The notes below the pieces were generated by a model. That model saw nothing but the letters and a program-made list of their open reading frames with translations, was not told the origin of the DNA and searched no databases. Below, one piece after another: positions 44,268 through 54,132 of a DNA stretch of 64,000 bases. The stretch covers positions 62,001 to 126,000 of the forward strand of contig CAVTYH010000001.1 in NCBI GenBank assembly GCA_963738835.1, written 5' to 3'. This DNA is from CAVTYH01 sp963738835 (GTDB lineage Bacteria; Planctomycetota; Planctomycetia; Pirellulales; JADZDJ01). Numbering within the stretch: position 1 is the first letter of the stretch; each line of letters begins with the position of its first letter. The position numbers and the translations under genes were made by a program.

Positions 44268-45164
44268 TCAAATCGGCGACATCATCTTTCGGAGTGCCGC
44301 CAGCGCCACGTGCCACGGTGGGCGACTACTATGATATGTTTCCCACCAGTTCAACAGCAAATCGCTTAGCGCCGGATTCGCCGACACGTCCTGATTTGTC
44401 CATGACAAAAGCGCCAACTTGATCGTCGCCGCGTCGCAGCGGGCCAGCTCCACATCTTCCGAGGCGGCCAGCACGGCGGGGATCATTGCCTGTTCCACGG
44501 TCTCGCTCAATTGGTCGCGGGTCATTTCGCCTTGATATTTGGGCAGCTCGCAGTTTAGTTGGCCGATGAGCCACGCCAGTCGTACCACTTCCGGCAGCCC
44601 GGTGATCGGGTCGGCCACCACCGCTTCGAACTCCACCGTGTTGTAGGGCAAATGCGCCCGACCGCCGCCGCCTAGCACCGGATAAACCAAAACCACTTCG
44701 GCCTGTTCAACAATCAATTCCGGATCGGTCATCCGCCCCAGCGTGGTTAGCAAGCCCGGTCCGCGGGCTTCCCATTGATTGCGAATCGGCTCGGCCCGTA
44801 ATTCCAGTTGCTGAACCACGTCGGGCACGGCCTGCTGAAACACACTGATTACCTGCCGCACGACTTCCGCCTGCCGCGCATTGTCTTTGGCTTGTGCCAG
44901 ATCGGCGACTTTCATCAGCGCGACTTCCGTCAGTTGCAGCGGACCCGGAATGCCCGCGGAGAGCACGGTCAAATGCGGCAGCAACTTTTCCGGATTCACA
45001 CCCGCGGTGCGAATCGTCGTCGCCAACTTCTTGGCCGGCGCCGTCATTGCTTCCGCCAATTTCGGATCGACAAGCGTCCGGCCGTCCAAAACTGCTTCAG
45101 CCGCATGCAGCGCGCTGGCGGGCAAACTCGCGATCCATCGAACTGTTGTCAGACGTATTGACAC
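44268..45164 (-). CDS. Hypothetical protein, 298 residues
   Basis: GTG at 45164 opens MSIRLTTVRWIASLPASALH. The frame extends upstream to 45410, but that part (SQSICVRPRSFAFR...) is implausible. The protein is helical and Leu/Ala-rich (TIRTAGVNPEKLLPHLTVLS; PDVVQQLELRAEPIRNQWEA; GRAHLPYNTVEFEAVVADPI; LSDLLLNWWETYHSSRP), with no signal peptide, membrane span or catalytic motif that I recognise. Intact. It sits between the sigma module and pirin, on the minus strand. Function unknown. Confidence 0.65.
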   Translation of the reverse strand: MSIRLTTVRWIASLPASALHAAEAVLDGRTLVDPKLAEAMTAPAKKLATTIRTAGVNPEKLLPHLTVLSAGIPGPLQLTEVALMKVADLAQAKDNARQAEVVRQVISVFQQAVPDVVQQLELRAEPIRNQWEARGPGLLTTLGRMTDPELIVEQAEVVLVYPVLGGGGRAHLPYNTVEFEAVVADPITGLPEVVRLAWLIGQLNCELPKYQGEMTRDQLSETVEQAMIPAVLAASEDVELARCDAATIKLALLSWTNQDVSANPALSDLLLNWWETYHSSRPPWHVALAALRKMMSPI

Positions 45165-45342
45165 CGAGTTTCCTTTGCCGCGAGCGCGTATGTTGACGCA
45201 AATGTTGTAAACGATGGCCGCCACCAAGGCAAAGTCCACACAGAATCTCTCTCGAATCAGCGAAAGCTGGCCCAAGGCAAGCCAACTCGTACAATTCCCG
45301 CGGATCAACTTCAACGAATCAGGCGGAAACCAGGAGCGCCTT

Positions 45343-46044
45343 ATGATCACCGTGCGGAAAGCGAACGAGCGAGGACGAACGCAGATCGATTGGCTCAACA
45401 GTTGGCACACCTTTTCGTTCGGCGATTATTACGAGCCGCAGTGGATGAATTTCGGACCACTGCGCGTGATCAACGAAGACTTCGTTGCGCCGGGTCAAGG
45501 CTTCGGCATGCATCCGCACCGCGATATGGAAATCATCACGTACATCGTCAGGGGAGCACTGCAACATCGCGACAGCTTGGGCAGCGGCTCCGTCATTCGT
45601 CCCGGCGATGTTCAACGCATGACGGCCGGCAGCGGCATCCGGCACAGCGAGTTCAATCCGTCTCCCGATGAGCCAGTGCATCTACTGCAAATTTGGATCA
45701 TGCCCGATGAGCGCAACCTGACGCCAAGTTACGAAGAGCGCAAATTCTCTGATGACGAGCGCCGTGGACAATTGCGGTTGGTAGCCTCGAAGGATGGACG
45801 CGACGGCTCGGTCAAAATCCATCAGGATGCCGACGTGTACGCCTCGCTCCTCCCTGCGGCACAAAAGGCCGAACATCGCCTCGACGATGGGCGGCTCGCC
45901 TGGTTGCAACTGATTCGCGGCACGGTTACCGTGAACGGCACGCTTCTGGAGCCCGGCGACGGTGCGGCAATCGAGGATGAAAACAAACTTGCAATCAGCG
46001 CAGGCACCGACACAGAGCTTTTGCTGTTCGATTTGCCGCAATGA
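45343..46044 (+). CDS. Pirin family protein
   Basis: ATG at 45343 with AGGAG upstream. Cupin-fold protein: FSFGDYYEPQWMNFGPLRVI, GFGMHPHRDMEIITYIVRGA with the metal-binding His pair and Glu, SLGSGSVIRPGDVQRMTAGS with GIRHSEFN, VHLLQIWIMPDERNLTPSYE. 233 residues, usual for pirins. Bacterial pirins bind a metal; some act as quercetinases, others modulate enzymes. Which role applies here cannot be told. Intact; convergent with the CapA-like gene (ten bases between stops). Confidence 0.9.
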   Translation: MITVRKANERGRTQIDWLNSWHTFSFGDYYEPQWMNFGPLRVINEDFVAPGQGFGMHPHRDMEIITYIVRGALQHRDSLGSGSVIRPGDVQRMTAGSGIRHSEFNPSPDEPVHLLQIWIMPDERNLTPSYEERKFSDDERRGQLRLVASKDGRDGSVKIHQDADVYASLLPAAQKAEHRLDDGRLAWLQLIRGTVTVNGTLLEPGDGAAIEDENKLAISAGTDTELLLFDLPQ

Positions 46045-46054
46045 AACGGCGAGA

Positions 46055-47077
46055 TTATTTGTTGGCGGGAACGTCGGTCGGGTAGGGAGGCGTGTAGTCG
46101 AGAAGCTCTTCGCCGGCGACGTTGCCGTGCGGCGATTTTGCATCGGCAATCAGGTGCGGCAGCCCGCGCTCATCGATGTGCGACACGTTGGTTCGCCAGC
46201 GGCGGACGCCGGTTTTATCGAGAGTCAGCGTTAGAACCCAACCGGTGAATTGATCTTCCGTTTCGAAGCCGTTGAATACAAAGTTGCCCAAGCTGTAGAC
46301 GATCGGCTTTCCGCGATAATATTCAATGGCTTGCCGCACATGCGGATGGGCGCCGACCACGGCATCGGCCCCGGCCGTAATCATTGTGTGCGCCAGGTTC
46401 CGCTGCCGTTCGTTCACGAGCTCGTATTCCCAGCCCCAGTGCATGAAAGGAATCACCAGGTCGGCATGATATTTCTCGCGGGCAGCCTTGATATCATCGA
46501 TCACTTGCTCATCCACGCTCCAGGCAATACCGGGCGTGGCGACGCCAGCTTCGAAGCGACGCGGCTTGAATTCATTGTAGCCCAAAAGCGCCAGCCGGAG
46601 ACCTCTCCGTTCCAGCACCAACGGCTTGTGAGCCGCCTCCAGATTTCTGCCGCCGCCGAAGTACGGCAGTTTTTCGCGATCGAAAAGATCGAACTGCTCT
46701 AAAATCGCATCATGACCGAAATCGCCGGAGTGGTTATTAGCCACCGTCAGCGCCGAAAAGTGCCGCTTGAGCACCGGAATGCAATTAGGATTGGCACGGA
46801 AGGTGTACGGCTTCACTTCTTGTTTGCCAACTGTGGCCACCACGCATTCCAAATTGCCCACCGTGGCATCAGCCTGCGCGAAGATCGCCGCAAACGGCTC
46901 GAACGGATCGACGCCGCGAGCAATGGCCTCGCCAGGGAGTTCAGCCAACATAATATCGCCGACGAAGACAACGTCGATGGTCGGTTCCGCCTCGGCTGCG
47001 TAAATCCGACCAACTGTAAGTAGCAAACAAACGTAGCTACCGATTGCAATGTAGCGAATTTGTTGAAACATAGCCAA
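46055..47077 (-). CDS. CapA-family (PGA_cap) metallophosphatase-fold protein, exported
   Basis: MAMFQQIRYIAIGSYVCLLL with cleavage near IYA-AEAEP. Then VVFVGDIMLAELPGEAIARG, ADATVGNLECVVATVGKQEV, the metal-ligand motif LTVANNHSGDFG (N-H), VIPFMHWGWEYE, and GADAVVGAHPHVRQAIEYYR followed by GKPIVYSLGNFVFN. These are the CapA family motifs (VGD, GNLE, NH, GAHPH, YSLGNF). CapA takes part in poly-gamma-glutamate capsule export in Bacillus, but most homologues are uncharacterised. 340 residues, intact; no capB/capC neighbours, so a capsule role is not implied. Confidence 0.9.
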   Translation of the reverse strand: MAMFQQIRYIAIGSYVCLLLTVGRIYAAEAEPTIDVVFVGDIMLAELPGEAIARGVDPFEPFAAIFAQADATVGNLECVVATVGKQEVKPYTFRANPNCIPVLKRHFSALTVANNHSGDFGHDAILEQFDLFDREKLPYFGGGRNLEAAHKPLVLERRGLRLALLGYNEFKPRRFEAGVATPGIAWSVDEQVIDDIKAAREKYHADLVIPFMHWGWEYELVNERQRNLAHTMITAGADAVVGAHPHVRQAIEYYRGKPIVYSLGNFVFNGFETEDQFTGWVLTLTLDKTGVRRWRTNVSHIDERGLPHLIADAKSPHGNVAGEELLDYTPPYPTDVPANK

Positions 47078-47184
47078 ACTGCCAATCTTGTGATAAACAA
47101 ATTAACTCAGCTGTAGCCAACCATTCGAGTGATCTTAACTCTCGGCTAGACTACTTGCCAACATTATTACAACTGCCTCAGGCC

Positions 47185-47583
47185 ATGCCCAAAAATGTTA
47201 TCATCGCAGCTTCGCTTCCCGCGCCGCCGGAGCGGTTGTGGGAAATGTATCTCGATCCCAAAGAGCATGCTGCGTTTACAGGCCATCCGGTGACGATTGA
47301 AGCGCGGGCTGGAGCGCCGTTTCGGGCTTTCGACGGAATGATCCACGGCACGATTTTGCATGTCGAACCCAAGCGGATGATCGTGCAAACATGGCGCTCG
47401 CTGAATTTTCGGCCTGAGGCGATCGACTCGATCCTCATTCTCACGTTCTGGCCGGACCCCATCGGCGGGCGAATCGAACTGGCGCACGTCAACGTCGACG
47501 ACCAGGATTTCGCCGGCATCAGCCACGGTTGGGAACAACATTACTGGACGCCGTGGCGAAATTATCTGGCAAGCACGACGTGA
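47185..47583 (+). CDS. SRPBCC/AHSA1-like domain protein
   Basis: MPKNVIIAASLPAPPERLWE with MYLDPKEHAAFTGHPVTIEA, AFDGMIHGTILHVEPKRMIV, QTWRSLNFRPEAIDSILILT and the C-terminal GISHGWEQHYWTPWRNYL are typical of the Bet v1-like AHSA1 group (hydrophobic-ligand or Hsp90-stimulating fold). 132 residues from the ATG at 47185; the upstream ATG at 47155 adds ten non-conserved residues. Intact. Ligand unknown. Confidence 0.85.
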   Translation: MPKNVIIAASLPAPPERLWEMYLDPKEHAAFTGHPVTIEARAGAPFRAFDGMIHGTILHVEPKRMIVQTWRSLNFRPEAIDSILILTFWPDPIGGRIELAHVNVDDQDFAGISHGWEQHYWTPWRNYLASTT

Positions 47584-47767
47584 TTCACATCAGCATGCGA
47601 GTTTGGTGCGCAAGGGGTCGGGTCACTACTCCGCCGAAGCATCCAAAACGACCGCAAATTCTATTTGACACGGCTGCTTGATTCAGCCCACACTAATGGG
47701 CCGGGCGCCAGCGTCTTGCGGCAGCCATTCACTTGTCTTTATTTCAGGGCTTCGAGGAGTCTGTGCC

Positions 47768-49463
47768 ATGTCACGAATCGTTCGCCGTTTGCTGTTATGT
47801 GCCGCGGTTGCGTCTCTCAGTCACGCCTCCTTTGCCGCAGAACCGGAAGCAACTAAAGCGGTCACCAAGAAATTGGACCTCAAGTTTGTGCCCAACGATG
47901 CGGTCGCGGCGGCGGTAGTGCATCCGAAGCGGATTATCACCTCGCCGCAGTTTGAACTGTGGCCGACTGAAATTTTCTCGGCCGGAGGAAAGAAAGAATT
48001 CGGCTTCGATCCGATGCAGATCGAATTGGCCGTCGGCGTGGTTGCCATGCCGCAAATGGCTGGGGCGCAGCAACCGCAACCTGGCGCTGCACAAGCGGGC
48101 CCGGCGCAACCTGCGCTTTGGCGTTGTACTACGATTCACGCAGCCCCAAGATGCCAAACTTGCCCTGTCGCTGATTGTGAAAGATGGCCGAGACGGAGCC
48201 GCTAACGGCAAGGTGGCGCGGTTGGCAACCCAGCCGATGCAACCTAGTGCGGCATTTATCGATGATCGAACGCTGGTCCTCGCGCCGGAAGCGAGTTTGG
48301 CCTGGATGATATCGGGTGGCAGCGGAGACAGCCCGTTGCGTACTCTGATGGCGGCCGCTGACGATTCTCCCGATGCCGCGCTGTTCGTCAGCCTCGATCC
48401 GATCCGTCCGCTGCTGATGCCGGTCGTGGCGATGGGAGCCGGGCAACTGCCGCCTCAATTTGCTGAGTTGACCAGAGTGCCAACGCTGACCAATACCGTC
48501 GAACTCCGCATCATGCATGCCGGCCAACCCAGCGGTGCGATCGAGTTGGATCTGGGGACTGATAATGAAAAAGACGCCGCCGATTTGCGGCACGTACTCA
48601 AGCAAGGCCTCGAAAACGGCAAAGCGATGTTTCTTGATCAACAGGCCCGCCAGCCAGCGAATCCGAACGAGCGTGAACTGACCGAGGCCATGCAGCACTA
48701 CACGAAACGGTTATCCGACAAAGTTGTGGCAGTGCTGCAGCCCAAGCAACAGGGGAGCCACGTGCTCATTCACTCCGATATTCAGGGAGGCGCGGCCGAA
48801 GTGGGTGTCATGGCCGCGTTGTTGCTGCCGGCGGTGCAGGCGGCGCGAGCGGCCGCCCAGCGGAATATGTCGCAGAACAATCTCAAGCAGATGGCGCTGT
48901 GCATCCTTAATTACGAAGATCAGCACCAGGTTTTGCCGCCGCGGGCCTTTTTCGACAAAGAGGGCAAACCGCTCTTAGGTTGGCGCGTCATGATGTTGCC
49001 GTATCTCGAAGAGAATGATCTCTTCCAGCAATTCCATTTCGACGAGCCGTGGGACAGCGAGCACAACAAGACGCTGATCGAAAAGATGCCCGAGGCGTTC
49101 AAAGATCCGCGCTTCGATCTGCCGCCGGGCATGACGATTTATCAAGCGGTGGTCGGCAAAGGCTGTGTGTTTGAAGGCGATAAAGGCATCAATCTGGCGC
49201 AGATCACCGATGGCACGTCGAGGACCGCCGGCGTGGTGGCGGTGTCGCCCAACAAAGCTGTTCCTTGGACGAAGCCGGAAGATTGGGAATTCGATCCGAA
49301 AAATCCGCTGCGCGATTTGGACAACCCATCGGCCGGCGGCATCATTCAACTGATGTTCATGGACGGCCACATCGAGAGCGTGAGCCCGGATGTCGATCCG
49401 AAAATCCTGAAAGCCATCTTCACGCGCAACGGCGGCGAGGTGGTGGGTCCTGTCGGAAGGTGA
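47768..49463 (+). CDS. Exported DUF1559-type protein (one frame break near 48118)
   Basis: MSRIVRRLLLCAAVASLSHA with cleavage SFA-AEPE, then LDLKFVPNDAVAAAVVHPKR. After PALWRC the frame changes and continues RFTQPQDAKLALSLIVKDGR. The C-terminal half holds AALLLPAVQAARAAAQRNMS with QNNLKQMALCILNYEDQHQV, LGWRVMMLPYLEENDLFQQF, DGTSRTAGVVAVSP and MDGHIESVSPDVDPKIL: the DUF1559 pattern, massively expanded in planctomycetes. Here it lacks the usual N-terminal pilin leader and is appended to a large N-terminal domain with its own signal peptide. Function unknown. Confidence 0.82.
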
Positions 49464-49505
49464 GCATCGGGTGTCACTGCTGGACAAGCCAGCAGTGATG
49501 CTCGC
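49462..49505 (+). terminator. Perfect hairpin CACTGCTGG-ACAAG-CCAGCAGTG after the DUF1559 gene
   Basis: Nine-base perfect stem (49477-49499), extended by GAGCAT.../ATGCTC arms, beginning at the stop codon. No T-run. May be a dispersed palindrome acting as a transcript end. Confidence 0.6.
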
Positions 49506-49529
49506 CGCGGATAATTGAATTAGCGCGAT

Positions 49530-49856
49530 ATGAACGCACCACGGTTCACACTGCGAACATTGTTCGTGGCTGTAACGCTGCTGGCTATTCCGCCTGCGTG
49601 GTTCGCTTGCAATGTTGCACGGGTCCGCGAGCGAACGGCGTTGCTGGGGGCAAACGGTGTGCAATATATACTGCCCTCAGAGGAAACGAGCTCGCGTGGT
49701 CCAATACCGCGAATGTTGACTCTCTTCGGAGCCGTGCCGATAGCAGTCATTTATGTGGCCGATACAGTGCCGAACGATGTATTTATGAAAATCGTAGCCA
49801 CGTTTCCAGAGGCTTTCGTGAAAAGAGGAAAAAATCCCGAGCCGCTTTTACATTAA
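49530..49856 (+). CDS. Small membrane protein, FTLRTL-type N-terminus
   Basis: MNAPRFTLRTLFVAVTLLAI then PPAWFACNVARVRERTALLG: one membrane span near the N-terminus preceded by the FTLRTLF motif seen in many short planctomycete membrane proteins. A second weakly hydrophobic stretch (TLFGAVPIAVIYVADTV) follows. 108 residues, intact. Function unknown. Confidence 0.7.
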   Translation: MNAPRFTLRTLFVAVTLLAIPPAWFACNVARVRERTALLGANGVQYILPSEETSSRGPIPRMLTLFGAVPIAVIYVADTVPNDVFMKIVATFPEAFVKRGKNPEPLLH

Positions 49857-49973
49857 CCCCATTAACTCCCGTTGTTTCGTTAATTCCAGCCCTTGAAGGC
49901 TCGCCCTTAACCCGATAAACTGCTGGTTTCGACTTTTTGAACTAGGTCCCGGCTGGGGACTGACTTTTGGGAA

Positions 49974-50441
49974 TTGAACGTGCCTGCGACGAAAATTAAA
50001 TCGAAGCCCAGAACGTACATGGCCAAGACCGGCGAGCTGCAGCCCAAATGGCTCCTGGTGGACGCGGCCGGCAAAGTGGTGGGCCGGCTGGCCAGCGATA
50101 TTGCCATGGTGCTGATGGGCAAGCACCGACCCACGTACACCCCGCACGTCGACAGCGGCGATTTTGTGGTGGTGGTGAACGTCGATAAAATTGTGCTCTC
50201 TGGCAAGAAGTGGCAGCAAAAAGATTATAAGTGGTACACAGGCTACCACGGCTTACGCAGCGAAACGGCGGAACATCGCCGCGATCGCCGGCCGGAGCTG
50301 ATTCTGGTTGAAGCCGTGCGCCGCATGCTGCCCAAGAACAAGCTGGCCACCAAGATGCTCGACAAACTGAAAGTTTACGCCGGCGATAAACACCCGCATC
50401 AGGCGCAGGAGCCGGAGGCGAAGGAAATGGGGAAAAAGTAA
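49974..50441 (+). CDS. rplM: 50S ribosomal protein L13
   Basis: Core KPRTYMAKTGELQPKWLLVD, AAGKVVGRLASDIAMVLMGK, HRPTYTPHVDSGDFVVVVNV, GYHGLRSETAEHR, MLPKNKLATKMLDKLKVYAG, DKHPHQAQEPE is L13 throughout. The start is uncertain: TTG 49974, GTG 49980 or the internal ATG 50019; the KTYMAK-like sequence argues for one of the upstream codons. Forms the usual operon with rpsI 165 bases downstream. Confidence 0.95.
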   Translation: MNVPATKIKSKPRTYMAKTGELQPKWLLVDAAGKVVGRLASDIAMVLMGKHRPTYTPHVDSGDFVVVVNVDKIVLSGKKWQQKDYKWYTGYHGLRSETAEHRRDRRPELILVEAVRRMLPKNKLATKMLDKLKVYAGDKHPHQAQEPEAKEMGKK

Positions 50442-50607
50442 ATCACGAATGACGAACTTCGAATGACAAATGAATAACCAAGCACCAATGACCAATGACG
50501 ACGGTCGCAAAACCCAAAAGTGGTCTTTGGGATTTGGTCATTGATCATTCCTTCGTCATTAGTCATTTGAATTTCGTCATTCTCAACTGACCACCGACAA
50601 ATAACAT
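50442..50607. repeat. AATGACGAA/TTCGTCATT word repeat between rplM and rpsI
   Basis: The first half carries GAATGACGAACTTCGAATGA, CAAATGAATAACCA, CAATGACCAATGACGACGG. The second carries its complement (GGTCATTGATCATTCCTTCG, TCATTAGTCATTTGAATTTC). The transcript could fold into a long imperfect hairpin between two cotranscribed ribosomal protein genes. Confidence 0.7.
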
Positions 50608-51021
50608 ATGTCTACTGCTGCATCGCCGAAAACTGCTGGGTACGCTTTGGCCACCGGTCGCCGCAAAACGGCGGTGGCGCGGGTTCGCCTGAAAGCGGGC
50701 TCCGGCAAGATCATCGTGAATAAACGCCCCGTCGAAGATTATTTTCCGACGGAAAAGGATCGTTTCCAGGTGCTCGACGCCTTGAATCAGACCGGCAAGC
50801 TGAATGCCGTCGATGTTTCCATTACCGTCCACGGCGGCGGACCCACCGGCCAGGCGGGAGCCTGTAAGTTGGGGTTAGCCCGCGCACTGAAGGTTTTCGA
50901 CACCGAACTGGACGACATGCTGCGTCACTCTGGTCTGCTGACTCGCGATGGCCGGATGAAAGAACGCAAAAAATACGGCCTGCGTGGCGCCCGCCGCGGA
51001 ACGCAGTTCTCGAAACGCTAG
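50608..51021 (+). CDS. rpsI: 30S ribosomal protein S9
   Basis: GYALATGRRKTAVARVRLKA, GSGKIIVNKRPVEDYFPTEK, VHGGGPTGQAGACKLGLARA, LLTRDGRMKERKKYGLRGAR, and the invariant basic C-terminus QFSKR that reaches the ribosomal P-site. 137 residues, intact, ATG 50608. Confidence 0.97.
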   Translation: MSTAASPKTAGYALATGRRKTAVARVRLKAGSGKIIVNKRPVEDYFPTEKDRFQVLDALNQTGKLNAVDVSITVHGGGPTGQAGACKLGLARALKVFDTELDDMLRHSGLLTRDGRMKERKKYGLRGARRGTQFSKR

Positions 51022-51024
51022 GAG

Positions 51025-51106
51025 ACGGAGGGTCGAAGAGTCGATAAGTCAAAGAGTCAAAAAGAAAGTGCCGCCTCTTCGACTTTTGGACTTTTTGTCT
51101 TTTCCA
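51025..51106. repeat. AGAGTCAAAAAG / CTTTTTGACT word repeat after rpsI
   Basis: GAAGAGTCGATAAGTCAAAG then AGTCAAAAAGAAAG, followed by CTTCGACTTTTGGACTTTTT, giving a long imperfect hairpin ending in T-rich sequence. Plausibly the rplM-rpsI transcript end. Confidence 0.55.
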
Positions 51107-51122
51107 CCCTGCTTGGTGTTAT

Positions 51123-52458
51123 ATGCCTCGGCGGAATTTTTTGGTCATTTTGGCAGCGGCGTTGGTCTCGCTGGTTTGTTATCAGACGGCCGATCGCAAT
51201 CCGCTCGGGCGGTATTTCTCCGACGTGGCCGATCTGATCGAGCACCGCTATGTCGACAACGTCGATCGGGCCACGCTTTGGTCGGGTGCCGTGAAGGGCA
51301 TGCTCAGCGAGCTGGGCGATCCGTACTCCGAATACTTTCCGCCGCGTGAAGCTGCCGATTTTGAAGAGCTGCTAACCGGCGAGTTCGGCGGCATCGGCGT
51401 GCAAGTTTCGGTCGGTCCACAGACGGGCCGGCTGACGGTCATCAGCCCCATCGTCGGTTCGCCCGCTTACAGGGCCGGCGTTTTGGCCGGTGATGTGATC
51501 ACAGCCATCGATGGCAAATCGACCAAGGGCATGAAGTACGATGAAGCCACAGCCCACATCCGTGGGGCGCCGGGCGAAAGCGTGCAAATTACCGTGGACC
51601 GACCTGGAGAAAGCGAACCCCGCACATTTTCCGTGAAGCGTGAGGTGATTAATGTCGATTCTGTGCTCGGCGATACGCGCGGCGCGGACGATCGTTGGAA
51701 TTTCTTGATCGAACACCATCCGAACATTGGCTACGTACGGATCGCCAGCTTCGGCGAGCGGACAGTCAGCGAAATGCAAGCGGCCATGGAGCAACTCAAA
51801 GCGCACGGCATGCAGGGGCTTATTATCGATTTGCGCAACGATCCTGGCGGGCTGTTGCCGGCGGCAAAAGATGTGTGCGATATGTTTTTGCCCGAGGGCC
51901 AGCCGATTGTCAGCATTAAAGGGCGCGGGCAGAACGGCGCAAATTTGCGGCCACCGGCGGCGGCGAAAAGTTTGTCACGGTGCCGATCGCGATTTTGGTG
52001 AACGATCATTCGGCCAGTGCCGCTGAAATTGTGGCCGCGGCTTTGCAAGACAACAGCCGGGCCGTCATCATCGGCGAGCGCAGTTACGGCAAAGGCACGG
52101 TGCAGAACGTCATCGAGTTGCCCGGCGCGAAGGCATGCTGAAACTGACCACGGCCGGCTACCTTCGCCCAAACGGTAAGAACATCCATCGACAGCACGAT
52201 GCCAAAGAGACCGACGTATGGGGTGTAAGCCCCAACGAGGGATTTGCCGTGAAACTCTCGACCGACGAAGAAAAGAAGTGGATGGAATGGCGTCGCGATC
52301 GCGACATTGTGCGGCCCCACGACGAGCATGCGGCCGACGACGCCAATGCCGACGGCAAGGTGCAGGAAGCGCTACAGGCCGATGCGCCGCTGCGTCGGGC
52401 AATTGAGTTTCTCGAATCGCAAATCAAAGGCTCATCGAAGCAGCCGGCCGCCGCGTGA
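51123..52458 (+). CDS. Carboxy-terminal processing protease, S41 family (two frame breaks)
   Basis: N-terminal membrane anchor or signal (MPRRNFLVILAAALVSLVCY), then DVADLIEHRYVDNVDRATLW, LGDPYSEYFPP, a PDZ domain (GEFGGIGVQVSVGPQTGRLT; AYRAGVLAGDVITAIDGKST), IGYVRIASFGERTVSEMQAA, GLIIDLRNDPGGLLPAAKDV. The frame changes near 51955 and the catalytic block follows: AILVNDHSASAAEIVAAALQ (Ser), GERSYGKGTVQNVIELPG (Lys). A second change near 52130 leads to LKLTTAGYLRPNGKNIHR and the C-terminal GVSPNEGF. The Ser/Lys dyad is present, so the original protein was active. It acts in the periplasm on tails of misfolded or precursor proteins. Its 3' end overlaps folC (convergent) by 35 bases. Confidence 0.88.
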
Positions 52459-53860
52459 ACAGCGGATAAGTTGCAATCTGCGCTCGCATTTCCGCCGCCA
52501 GAAAAAACGAGCCAGTCGCGCAGATCAAATGCTCTTGTGTCGCCAATTCGCGGGCCAATTGCCAGGCAGCGGCCGGATCGGGACTGGTGAAACGCTGCAT
52601 CGGAGTAATCTCCGCCGCCAGCGCGTCCAATTCTTCGGCTTGGACTGCCCGAGGATTATTCAAATAGCGCGTGAGAATGACGGCCTCGAACCGCGGCAAG
52701 AGCAGCCGCAACATGCCGCGAACATCTTTTTCTTGCGTGGTGGCAAAAATCAGCAGACGATGCTTGGCGGAAAAGCTTTCGTCGAGCGTGTCGACCAGTG
52801 ATTGGACCGATGCCACGTTATGTGCAGCATCGACAACGACGGTTGGCTGTCTGGCGACAATTTCGACGCGCGCTGGCCAGCGCACTTCCGCTAATCCGCG
52901 GCGAATTTCGGATTCCGGCAGTCGCCAACCCATGGCTTGCAATTCCGCAAGCACGGCCAACGCCACGGCCACATTCGCTGCCTGGTGTCGTCCAAGCAGG
53001 CCGATTTCAATCTTATTCAGCTTTCGATGTTGGCCGGAAACTTGATTTTCAAAATCGATCGATCCGCGAGCACACCCCGAAACCGCATCCAATCTGCGCG
53101 GCGGATAATATCCGAACCGAAAATGGGCTCCCAACTGCATCAGCCGCGAACCGTTGCGCCGCGCAATTTCGGCAATCACTTTTCGCGGTTCCTCATCGGC
53201 TACGCCGCTAACTACCGGCACTCCCGGTTTAATGATGCCGGCTTTTTCGGCGGCGATTTCAGCCAGCGTGTTGCCCAATAGCTGGGTGTGATCGAAACTG
53301 ATGCTCGTAATCACCGAAACCAGCGGTTGACACACATTGGTACTGTCGAGCCGACCGCCGAGGCCAACTTCCAGCACGGCGGCGTCGGTCTCCACAGCCG
53401 CGAAATGCACCAGCGCCATCGCCGTGGTGATTTCAAAATAGGTCGGCCCCAACTCCGGCGGATTTTGTCGAGCAAATTCCGCATCCATCTGCTCGACAAT
53501 GGGCCACAACTGATCGACAAGCTTCACAAACTCGTCAGCCGAGCAAGGTACGCCGTCCACTGCAATTCGCTCTTCCAGCCGATCCAAATGCGGCGACGTG
53601 TAGAGGCCGGTGCGATAGCCACAGGCGGAAAGTGCCGCGGCGATCATCGCCGAGGTCGAGCCTTTCCCCTTCGTGCCGGCCACATGCACGATCTGCAATC
53701 GCTTTTGCGGATCGCCCAGCCGCGCCAACAGCGCTCGCATCCGATCGAGCCGGAATTCGCGAGTGGCATAGGGAATGGTCAGGGTGCGTTCATAATCGAT
53801 CCGGCCCAACAGGAACGCCAGCGCTGCGGCCCGCCGCGGATTATCGTTCGTTCCCATCAT
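52424..53860 (-). CDS. folC: Folylpolyglutamate synthase / dihydrofolate synthase
   Basis: Adds glutamates to folates and/or makes dihydrofolate. VAGTKGKGSTSAMIAAALSA (P-loop), TGLYTSPHLDRLEERIAVDG, LEVGLGGRLDSTNVCQPLVS, SFDHTQLLGNTLAEIAAEKA with GIIKPGVPVVSG, LLGRHQAANVAVALAVL, VVVDAAHNVASVQSLVDTL. 478 residues, intact. Start MMGTNDNP at 53860 or 53857. Confidence 0.95.
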   Translation of the reverse strand: MMGTNDNPRRAAALAFLLGRIDYERTLTIPYATREFRLDRMRALLARLGDPQKRLQIVHVAGTKGKGSTSAMIAAALSACGYRTGLYTSPHLDRLEERIAVDGVPCSADEFVKLVDQLWPIVEQMDAEFARQNPPELGPTYFEITTAMALVHFAAVETDAAVLEVGLGGRLDSTNVCQPLVSVITSISFDHTQLLGNTLAEIAAEKAGIIKPGVPVVSGVADEEPRKVIAEIARRNGSRLMQLGAHFRFGYYPPRRLDAVSGCARGSIDFENQVSGQHRKLNKIEIGLLGRHQAANVAVALAVLAELQAMGWRLPESEIRRGLAEVRWPARVEIVARQPTVVVDAAHNVASVQSLVDTLDESFSAKHRLLIFATTQEKDVRGMLRLLLPRFEAVILTRYLNNPRAVQAEELDALAAEITPMQRFTSPDPAAAWQLARELATQEHLICATGSFFLAAEMRAQIATYPLFTRRPAASMSL

Positions 53861-53911
53861 TGCCGGGCCGTATCGCGCCGTTGACGTAAACCATTACCAG
53901 CAAACAAACAG

Positions 53912-53984
<73 letters not shown>

Positions 53985-54132
53985 AACTTATTGCAACCAA
54001 ATATTTTACGTCGATTCCGAAAATGCTCGTTTTGCACCCCGACAACTGATCCGACAACCGCTCGGCATTTTGCAAGCCTAAACTTGCCGTGTCGAGAGTC
54101 CCACAGAATACGACAACCGGGTCCGATCCGCA
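53985..54132. other. Spacer between tRNA-Lys and the integrase fragment
   Basis: 148 bases, including several CGACAAC words (CCCGACAACTGATCCGACAA; ACGACAACCGGGTCC). No duplicate of the tRNA-Lys 3' end seen. Confidence 0.35.

Noticed and set aside
46055..47077. Capsule (poly-gamma-glutamate) locus suggested by the CapA-like gene
   Set aside because: No capB, capC or capE homologues nearby; CapA-like proteins are widespread without capsules.
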